Positions 49,213 through 64,000 of a DNA stretch of 64,000 nt are shown here, piece by piece. Below the pieces are notes generated by a model, which saw only the letters and a program-made list of their open reading frames with translations, had not been told where the DNA came from and ran no database searches. Each line of letters opens with the position of its first letter. The stretch's first letter is position 1. The position numbers and the translations under genes were made by a program. This DNA comes from Burkholderiales bacterium (GTDB taxonomy: Bacteria > Pseudomonadota > Gammaproteobacteria > Burkholderiales > Casimicrobiaceae). Location: NCBI GenBank assembly GCA_025354165.1, contig JANXNI010000095.1, positions 1-64,000 of the forward strand. The letters are read 5' to 3'.

Positions 49213-50001
49213 TCAAGATTCGACATTCGAAGTAGCCGCTTCTATGCGGTTTCCCAGCGCCGGTGACCACAAAGCCTCAACCGAGCGTGGCGCGATCAGA
49301 AACAGATGCTCCAGCACCGCGAGCGTGAGCAGCGTTGCCACCAAGACCATGCCAGTCGTTGCGAACGGTGACAGACTGGCTCGACCCACTGCCACCCAGA
49401 TGGTCGCAGCACAGGCGGCAGCCATTGCCACGCTGACCGTAAAAAATTTGCCAATCGAATTGCTTTGACGGAAGTACGTGCCCAGATAAGCCATGTGCGG
49501 TGGAAGGAAGTGCGAATAGGTATTGCGGACGCCGAAGAAAAGATTTAACTTCGCCGACAGCCGCATGATCCAGAGCACCAAATAGGTATAACCTCCAATA
49601 TGATTCACCGCCCCCCATGTGAAAACCAGCAGCAAGACTCCACCGCCGAGCAACGCTAGCTCGTGATAAATCACCGCGCGAGTAGCGAGCGTAAATCGTT
49701 GTAGCTCGGAGGCGTCGGGTGGGCAGCTCAGCCGTGACGGCCCCGCTATGCCGCCCATCAGGAAAAGCATCTCCTGCCAGCCCCAAATCAAGAGCGTGTA
49801 GCCGAATGCCGCGTACGCGCTGCCGACACTTGCGCTGCGGCTCGCCACCATGAGACCAATCAAGCTGCACGTAGCAATGAGCGTGGCTACTCCGAGGCTC
49901 CAGAAGTAGGTGCGTTTGGGCAGCCCGTCGAGATAAAAGATCAAGCCGGTTAGGAACCACCAAAGGAGGGCGGCGACGGCGACGGCTGCGAGTATTTCCA
50001 T
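49213..50001 (-). CDS. puhE: photosynthetic complex assembly protein PuhE (DUF3623)
   Basis: MEILAAVAVAALLWWFLTGLIFYLDGLPKRTYFWSLGVATL...YLVLWIMRLSAKLNLFFGVRNTYSHFLPPHMAYLGTYFR. Confidence 0.93.
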   Translation of the reverse strand: MEILAAVAVAALLWWFLTGLIFYLDGLPKRTYFWSLGVATLIATCSLIGLMVASRSASVGSAYAAFGYTLLIWGWQEMLFLMGGIAGPSRLSCPPDASELQRFTLATRAVIYHELALLGGGVLLLVFTWGAVNHIGGYTYLVLWIMRLSAKLNLFFGVRNTYSHFLPPHMAYLGTYFRQSNSIGKFFTVSVAMAAACAATIWVAVGRASLSPFATTGMVLVATLLTLAVLEHLFLIAPRSVEALWSPALGNRIEAATSNVES

Positions 50002-50024
50002 GCGTATTTACTGCCGGCCTGTAG

Positions 50025-51098
50025 CTACCAGGTCGGCTGAAGACGCATGTCGCTCGGCAGTGCGTGTGAGTGCGTTGGCAGCAGATAGAGGCGTGCGAAA
50101 GCGGCTGCGGCGCATACACCCAGGCCCAAGCGTTTGATGCCACCGATGAAACCGCCTTGCGTTTTTGCGGCGTCGATAGCCAGCGCCAGAACTCGCATGC
50201 GCTCAAGACCAGCCCGGAAGCGCGGGTCGTCGAGATTAAGCGTCACCGGAAACACTTGTTTGGTGATTTCGTTAGTGATGCGGAACACGGTGAAATCGTA
50301 ATCGGCTGGCGTGAGATTGAGCGCTTTGTGAAATTCGATACGCGCGTGGTCACGCACATACATCGTTGCGTAAACGGCGAGCAGGAAGAAGCGAATCCAG
50401 TAAACATTCGCGCCGCGCAGCAAGGCTGGATCAGAGCGCATCAATAGCGTAAACGCTTCGCCATGGCGAAATTCGTCGTTGCACCAGAGATCAAACCATT
50501 TGAAGATCGGATGAAAACAAAGTTCGGGATGGCGCTCGATTTGACGAAAGATCGTGATGTAGCGGGCGTAGCCGATCTTCTCGGATAGATACGTCGCGTA
50601 AAAGATGAATTTCGGCCGGAAGAAGGTGTATTTTTTCGCCTTGGTGAGGAAGCCTAAGTCCACGCCAATACCGAAGTCCTTCAGCCACTGATTGATGAAC
50701 CCGGCATGGCGCGATTCGTCGCGGCTCATGTAACCGAAGAGCTTTCGCATTTCCGGATTTTTTACGCGACGCTTGATTTCTGCGTAAAGCACGCAGCCTG
50801 AGAATTCAGCAGTCACCGAGCTGATCATGAAATCGACGAATTCGCGATACAAGCCTTCGGGCAGTTCGGAGAAGTCACGATCCATATCGGCGGGGCGTAC
50901 GAAGTGGCCGCGATTGAGATCGAGGCGGAATTCTTCCATCAAAGCGTCCCACTCGTTGCGCACGAGCGAGATGTCGATATGATCCATCGCGTCAAAGTCT
51001 GTCGTGTAGAAGCGCGGTGACAACAACGTGTTGGTCTGCGCGCGTTCGGTAGCCTCGTGTGAATTGGCTGGCGCAGCTTCAATTTCAAGGGCGCTCAT
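50025..51098 (-). CDS. acsF: Mg-protoporphyrin IX monomethyl ester (oxidative) cyclase AcsF
   Basis: [81 protein letters not shown]. Confidence 0.97.
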   Translation of the reverse strand: MSALEIEAAPANSHEATERAQTNTLLSPRFYTTDFDAMDHIDISLVRNEWDALMEEFRLDLNRGHFVRPADMDRDFSELPEGLYREFVDFMISSVTAEFSGCVLYAEIKRRVKNPEMRKLFGYMSRDESRHAGFINQWLKDFGIGVDLGFLTKAKKYTFFRPKFIFYATYLSEKIGYARYITIFRQIERHPELCFHPIFKWFDLWCNDEFRHGEAFTLLMRSDPALLRGANVYWIRFFLLAVYATMYVRDHARIEFHKALNLTPADYDFTVFRITNEITKQVFPVTLNLDDPRFRAGLERMRVLALAIDAAKTQGGFIGGIKRLGLGVCAAAAFARLYLLPTHSHALPSDMRLQPTW

Positions 51099-51469
51099 GG
51101 TTTACGGCTCCGGGAAAAATTATGTGATTGGCACAGACGGTCTGGCGAAAAGCTCACCTCATACAGCGCTGTTAGTTCAAAGCGTGAACACATGCGAGTC
51201 CAGATCCGAGCGAACCACGAGGCCCTAGAAACCGTGGCGCTACGCTGATAAACCGTGTGCTCGCCGAACGCAACAATGAACGGGGCGTCGTGAACCAGCA
51301 CTTCGTCACCGGGGCCAACCTCAACGCCATCAAGCTCAACGTGCGCGTGCAGCGTCTCGGCGGTGTTGCTGAGTTCTACGGTGCAGGGAACTGTGACGGA
51401 GCTGCCCATCCAGGACGCGCTTTCAGAAGCGGTACTCGTGGGTAATGCGATTTGGAAAGATGCGTTCAT
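51095..51469 (-). CDS. conserved-position small protein between puhC and acsF, function unknown
   Basis: 124-aa ORF overlapping its neighbours by 4 bp on both sides; [72 protein letters not shown]. Confidence 0.85.
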   Translation of the reverse strand: MNASFQIALPTSTASESASWMGSSVTVPCTVELSNTAETLHAHVELDGVEVGPGDEVLVHDAPFIVAFGEHTVYQRSATVSRASWFARIWTRMCSRFELTALYEVSFSPDRLCQSHNFSRSRKP

Positions 51470-51963
51470 GGTGTTGCCTTGCTGGTTTTGGTTGCAGCTT
51501 CCGGTTTGCTCAACAACTTTGCGAACACCTCCGCGTTCGTCGAGCCAAATGAGGCTAGGTCAATTTCGTGATCGGTCACGCTGTCGCGCAGTACGAGGCG
51601 AGCATCGGCCAAGGCGATGATCGAAAATGGTTTGTCGGCGCCAATGCTGGAACGTTTGCGCTCACGCACCAAGCTGCGCACCGCACCGCGCATGAAGCCG
51701 TTGGTTTCTGGCGCGACGCGTTCGATGACTTCGTTAGTAGCGGCGTCGCGCACTTCGATGCCGCCATCAAGTTGATCTTCAAAACGAATGTCTCTCGTGG
51801 CTACCACCGCGACCTTCGATTGAGCGATGGTGGTCGGCAGATCGACGCCACGTTCCGGCTTCAAAAATACATAGGCCATCGTGCCCAAGAGCACTGCCGC
51901 GATTGCGATCATCGGCCCTGCCATTGAGGACGTACGCGGCGTCGGAGCGGTAGTTGTTTGCAT
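51466..51963 (-). CDS. puhC: photosynthetic complex assembly protein PuhC
   Basis: Single TM then KVAVVATRDIRFEDQLDGGIEVRDAATNEVIERVAPETNGFMRGAVRSLVRERKRSSIGADKPFSIIALADARLVLRDSVTDHEIDLASFG. Confidence 0.93.
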   Translation of the reverse strand: MQTTTAPTPRTSSMAGPMIAIAAVLLGTMAYVFLKPERGVDLPTTIAQSKVAVVATRDIRFEDQLDGGIEVRDAATNEVIERVAPETNGFMRGAVRSLVRERKRSSIGADKPFSIIALADARLVLRDSVTDHEIDLASFGSTNAEVFAKLLSKPEAATKTSKATP

Positions 51964-51996
51964 CAGAGAACTCGTCTTTGAAAACTTGATGTGTCG

Positions 51997-52677
51997 CTAG
52001 GCGGCGTTAACCAGACCGCCAGACGGTATCGCAGGCGCGTGGCTGGGGGTGAGGTCACTGCTTTCGCGCTCGCTCGCCTGAATTGCCGGTTGTGCAGCCA
52101 GCGTGGCTCTGGTCAAGAGTGCTGCAACGCGCTCAACATTGGCAATTGAACGCAACATCGGCTGCGTATGCCGCATCTGCCATGGACGTGCATGCGGCCA
52201 GAGGTGCAGATAAGCGATATTGAATTCGCTTTGCAATGAAAGCGGAATATCGCCGGTTCCATCGCTATTAATTTTCAGTCCGGCAGCCGTGAGTGTCTTC
52301 AAAGGCAGATTAAACGTAACACTAAGCACGATACCGATACGCATCACGATCCGTCGATCCGTCAACGTGTACACGGCCGCACGCGAAGCGAGATAGGCAA
52401 GCAGCCACACCAGACCGATCCCTAAGACCGCCAGTGCGAGCAGCGGCGCAACGGACCTTAGCGCTTCGCCATATGTCTCACCGTCGGCTACTGCGAACAC
52501 GGCGCGGAGCACCAACAATAAAGCGAAGTAGCCTGCGAACGCGCGAATGTGAAACGCGTTGCGGGCGAAAGACGATACGTCTGGTGAGCCTTGCCAAATG
52601 ATGTTTTCTCCGGCAGGCAGCGCAGCGGGTAAGCCGTGTACTGCTTCCAACTCATGCTCCGGTGCGACGTACATCAT
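51997..52677 (-). CDS. puhB: photosynthetic complex assembly protein PuhB
   Basis: HGLPAALPAGENIIWQGSPDVSSFARNAFHIRAFAGYFALLLVLRAV...TDRRIVMRIGIVLSVTFNLPLKTLTAAGLKINSDGTGDIPL. Confidence 0.94.
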   Translation of the reverse strand: MMYVAPEHELEAVHGLPAALPAGENIIWQGSPDVSSFARNAFHIRAFAGYFALLLVLRAVFAVADGETYGEALRSVAPLLALAVLGIGLVWLLAYLASRAAVYTLTDRRIVMRIGIVLSVTFNLPLKTLTAAGLKINSDGTGDIPLSLQSEFNIAYLHLWPHARPWQMRHTQPMLRSIANVERVAALLTRATLAAQPAIQASERESSDLTPSHAPAIPSGGLVNAA

Positions 52678-53441
52678 GCCAAGGGTTCCTGACGTGAGGG
52701 ATGTGCGTAGAGGTTTCCACCGCCGTAGTAGGCCATGACTTTTTCCTCTTCAAGCAGCGTGATCGAATCAGCATTCCGGGTGCGCGGCACATTCGCGAAA
52801 TGCTGACCGTAAATCGAATTCACGGTGACACGACCATTGCGAATTCGTGCAGCCGTCATCGGCAACAAAACGCGTGCTGGCCCGTCGGCGGCTTTCACTT
52901 CTAGTTCGATGTAGCGCAGTATGTATTCAGCGCGATCGACCCACACGTCTTTCACTGTGCCGCCTACTTCGCCATCGGCCCCAAACACCGGCATACCGCG
53001 CGGATCAGGGTCGGCGGTTTCCAGATGGTAATCAGTCGCCACACTCAAAGGAACGAGCTTCGGGTGACCATCAAACGTCATATCGGGTACGTCTGCACGC
53101 ATCGCGTACGAACCGGGACCCACCGCCGCAAGCATTGCATCGCCGTGCGGATCCATTGGCGTCCCCAGCGAGCGTCCTACGGCGGAGGCGTTGAGCGGGG
53201 GCTCAATACTGTTGATGGGAGGCGAACTGCGAGTAGTGCCATCGCGCAGGTGGAAAATTTTTGCCTTTGGAACTGCGGGCCAGCCTTGCACAATCTTGCG
53301 GCTAGGCCCGTCGTGCTCGAGGGGGTAACCCTCGCGCTTGTTTTCCCGATGCAGGTAATAGATCAAGCATGCGAAGAATACCCAGAACAGGTAGAGCATT
53401 ACCTGTGCAATATCAATATATGAACCAAGCGCGCCTTTCAT
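52674..53441 (-). CDS. puhA: photosynthetic reaction centre H subunit
   Basis: MKGALGSYIDIAQVMLYLFWVFFACLIYYLHRENKREGYPLE, MPVFGADGEVGGTVKDVWVDRAEYILRYIELEV; ATG 53441. Confidence 0.97.
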   Translation of the reverse strand: MKGALGSYIDIAQVMLYLFWVFFACLIYYLHRENKREGYPLEHDGPSRKIVQGWPAVPKAKIFHLRDGTTRSSPPINSIEPPLNASAVGRSLGTPMDPHGDAMLAAVGPGSYAMRADVPDMTFDGHPKLVPLSVATDYHLETADPDPRGMPVFGADGEVGGTVKDVWVDRAEYILRYIELEVKAADGPARVLLPMTAARIRNGRVTVNSIYGQHFANVPRTRNADSITLLEEEKVMAYYGGGNLYAHPSRQEPLA

Positions 53442-53490
53442 AGCGTGTACCTCCTTGTGGTGTAAGTGATCGAGTGCGTCATGCGATGGA

Positions 53491-54935
53491 CTATTTTGGA
53501 AATTCGGCCAGCTCAAACGAGATACTTGCCAGATTGTCGGACCTGACTCGCCGTACCAGCGGCCCCAGCACGACCAGGGTCAGGAAGATCAGACCAATTT
53601 CAATGTGATAGACGACGCTGTAGCTTGTCGCTGGAGCACTCATGGCGTCGCCAAGCATGCCAGCCTGCGCGAGGTAAGCTACCGCGTCGCGGAGTACACC
53701 ACCTGCCGCGATGGCGAGTCCTGTCCCCGTTGCTTGAACCGCGCCCCAAGCACCAAGCGTCAGGCCGGCCTCGGCTTTGTTATCCATGCTCATCGCAGCA
53801 GTCAAAGTACCGATAGCGAAAAAGCCTCCGCCTAATCCGACGAGCATTGCGCCAAGGCGAAACAGGATCGAAGAATGCAGTGGATCAGAAAAAATAATGG
53901 ATGAAAAAGCGAACAAGCCAATCATCAAACCGAGCGCGCAAAGGCGGAAAGGATCGATCCCGGTGCGAAGCAGTTTCGCGGACCACATGAAGCTCGCCAG
54001 TGCGCCCGCTGCGGTGAACGCGGTCAATAACGTAGTTGCGCTCACAGATAGACCCAGTATCTCGGCGCCGTAGGGCTCCAGAATGATGTCCTGCATGCTG
54101 AATGCGGCGCTGCCCAAAAATACTGCCAGCAAAAAGCGACGTGTTTTTCCATGCCCCGAGAACGCGGCCCACGACGATTTGAAGCTAGCACGAAGTGCCT
54201 TGGCGGCTCTTTGCTCGGCGGCACGCTCTGGTTGCCGCGCTTCTTGTTTCCACAGCGCCGTGGCGTTCAACAGGAAGGTCAAAAGCCCTGCGCCCTGCAC
54301 CACTTGGATCAGGCGCAAAGGCGTGAATCCTTGCAGCAAATAGCCGAATGCCAGGCTGCCCAGAAGCGTGCCGACCAGCAACATCACATACATTAAAGAG
54401 ACCACGCGAGGGCGTGTGTCTACGGTAGCTAAATCGGTGGCCAATGCAAGGCCAGCTGTCTGAGTCACTTGCATGCCGACGCCCACCAACAGGAACGCAA
54501 GCGCGCCGCCAACTTGCCCGATCCACATCGGGGATTGGTGATCGCCCGACAGCAGTAAAAGTGCAAATGGCATGATGGCAAAACCAGAAAACTGAACCAT
54601 CGTTCCAAGCCACAAGAACGGGACGCGCCGCCAGCCAAACGCCGAGCGATGAGTGTCAGAGCGGAATCCCACCAGAGCACGGAACGGTGAGAACAATAGT
54701 GGCAATGCGATCATGGCGGCCACCAACGCAGCCGACACTTTCAATTCAACAATCATCACGCGGTTGAGGGTGCCGACCAAAAGCCCAGTCGCCATGCCGA
54801 CGGTGACCTGAAATAACGATAAACGCAGCAGGCGCGCCAGCGGCAAGTCTTTCGTCGCCGCATCGGCGAATGGCAGAAATTGCGGACCAATTTTGCGCCA
54901 TTGCCGGAGCATCTTTGCCTGCGTCTGAGCGAGAT

Positions 54936-54939
<4 letters not shown>
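53491..54939 (-). CDS. lhaA: light-harvesting complex assembly protein LhaA (PucC/BCH2 MFS family)
   Basis: 12-TM pattern; LPLARLLRLSLFQVTVGMATGLLVGTLNRVMIVELKVSAALVAAMIALPLLFSPFRALVGFRSDTHRSAFGWRRVPFLWLGTMVQFSGFA. Confidence 0.95.
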
Positions 54940-60400
<5,461 letters not shown>

Positions 60401-60429
<29 letters not shown>

Positions 60430-62041
60430 ACAGGATCTCCAAGGTAATCAAGTCAATGGAATGTTCTGCTGCGTAGCGCTCGGTATTTCGCCGTGCTTTT
60501 CCTCGCACAAAAAAGGGAATCTTTGCTAGTTCGCGCTCGGCTACAGCTTCCCATATAGCTGGACCGATTGGCTTTACTACGGCCTCTATCGAGTTTCCCT
60601 CTGCAATGGGAGGGTGCGCTGATTGTGCCGTTGCAATGGCAACCTCTGCTTCGAGAGCTGCGGCATGCGCCATGGCGACTTCTGAGCTTGCCAACGGCGC
60701 AGGCGTCGTGTGGCCCAGATGAGACGGGCCCGATTCGCCATGAAATTCAAAGTCGCCACGGAACATGCCCAGCAGGTGCTCTTCAAGCCCCATCATCAAC
60801 GGATGAACCCAGGTGTCAAACAGCACGTTCGCGCCTTCAAAACCCATCTGCGGCGAATAGCGGGCAGGGTAGTCCTGTACGTGTACCGGTGCCGAAATCA
60901 CCGCGCATGGCACGCCCAAACGCTTGGCGATGTGACGTTCCATCTGAGTACCCAAAACGAGCTCGGGCTGCAACTCTTGCACCCGAGCTTCTACGTCCAG
61001 GTAGTCATCGGTAATGAGCGCTTCCACGTCGTAGCGCTTAGCTGCTTCACGAATCTCGCGAGCAAATTCGCGGCTGTAGGTGCCGATGCCTACCACCTTG
61101 AAACCCATTTCTTCATGCGCAACGCGCGCTGCGGCGATGGCGTGCGTGGCGTCGCCAAATACGAAGACACGCTTGCCTGTCAGGTAGGTGGAGTCTACGG
61201 ATTTCGCATACCACGGCGCACGCGCTGTGTCTGCTTCTGCTGACTTCAGAAATTCAGTCGCGTCAATATTGGCAAGCTCCGTCACTTCCATGATGAATTC
61301 GCGAGTGGCGCGCATGCCAAGCGGAATGGTTTTTGTCGAAGGTTGTGCAAAATTCTTTGTGAGCCATGAAGCGGCTTGCATGCCGATTTCCGGATACAGC
61401 ACAACATTGAAATCGGCGTCAGAGAGTCGCGTGATGTCATCGGGGGATGCCCCCAGGGGTGCAACGATATTCACAGCGACGCCAAGACGTTCGAGCAGCC
61501 CGATAATTTCACGGACATCATCGCGGTGACGGAATCCCAGTGCACTAGGTCCCAAGATATTGCACGACGGTTTCGCCGCGTCGTCTTTGGGGGCAGTGCG
61601 GGGCTTTGCCAGCTTGCGAACGATTTGATAGAACGTTTCTGCCGCTCCCCAGTTTTCTTTCTTCTGGTACGAAGGCAACTCAAGCGGAATGACTGGAATC
61701 GGCAGACTGAGCGCCAAAGCCAAGCCGCCCGGATCGTCCTGAATTAATTCGGCAGTGCACGAAGAGCCCACCAACATCGCTTTCGGCTGGAAACGGTTGT
61801 ACGCATCACGCGCCGCAGTTTTGAACAACTCAGCCGTGTCACTACCCAGATCACGTGCCTGAAATGTAGTGTAGGTGACAGGTGGTCGTGCGCTGCGGCG
61901 CTCGATCATGGTGAACAGAAGGTCAGCATACGTGTCGCCCTGTGGCGCGTGCAACACGTAGTGCACGTCCTTCATTGCCGTCGCAACGCGCATTGCACCA
62001 ACGTGTGGCGGGCCTTCGTATGTCCAGACTGTGAGCTGCAT
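60401..62041 (-). CDS. bchB: protochlorophyllide reductase subunit B
   Basis: [67 protein letters not shown]. Confidence 0.98.
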
Positions 62042-62053
62042 GGTCGATGCCTC

Positions 62054-63929
<1,876 letters not shown>

Positions 63930-63948
<19 letters not shown>

Positions 63949-63986
63949 AATGTGTCAAGTGAACTTGACGTACAGAAAAGTTGACA
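63930..63986 (-). promoter_or_regulatory. predicted bchF-operon promoter with two near-consensus PpsR/CrtJ-type sites
   Basis: Plus-strand TGTCAAGTGAACTTGACG (63953-63970, TGT-N12-ACG) and CGTACAGAAAAGTTGACA (63969-63986, CGT-N12-ACA); minus-strand TTGACA (63958-63953), 17-bp spacer, TAAAAC (63935-63930). Confidence 0.5.
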
Positions 63987-64000
63987 CTCATGTTTCGGCG

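Noticed and set aside
49277-50206. 309-aa minus-strand ORF overlapping puhE in another frame
   Set aside because: PuhE frame matches a known family; this frame overlaps acsF and puhE without motifs.

Overview
The window is a betaproteobacterial-type chromosome segment (taxonomy inferred from gene content only). Left third: housekeeping genes (queG, tsaE, amiC-like amidase, rdgC, dnaB) plus an uncharacterised catabolic cluster at 3.9-12.1 kb (TetR, NMT1/THI5-like ABC transporter, enolase-superfamily protein, Gfo/Idh/MocA oxidoreductase, DUF993 protein, TIM-barrel isomerase). Middle: a pyrimidine salvage/catabolism locus at 22.8-34.1 kb (LysR, cytosine deaminase-like amidohydrolase, BMP-type nucleoside ABC transporter, upp, URC4-like and URC1-like genes, DapA-family protein), recQ, a flavin monooxygenase, and a decayed IS3/IS407-group element. 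Right third: part of a photosynthesis gene cluster, an almost gapless minus-strand run bchF-bchN-bchB-bchH-bchL-bchM-lhaA-puhA-puhB-puhC-orf-acsF-puhE-HiPIP. It is followed by a ppsR-bphP-bphO (heme oxygenase) light-sensing module and a 5-aminolevulinate synthase hemA. The most interesting observations are: the kinase-less bacteriophytochrome / PpsR-like / heme oxygenase cassette inside the cluster; the PpsR-like protein with an apparently divergent HTH; a TGT-N12-ACA operator overlapping the -35 box of a hemA promoter, with similar near-consensus sites before bchF; a HiPIP predicted to be a Tat-exported, lipid-anchored protein with a Pro/Ala tether; and MITE-like and coding-sequence-invading dispersed repeats. 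All calls are from reading translations and motifs; no database search was run.
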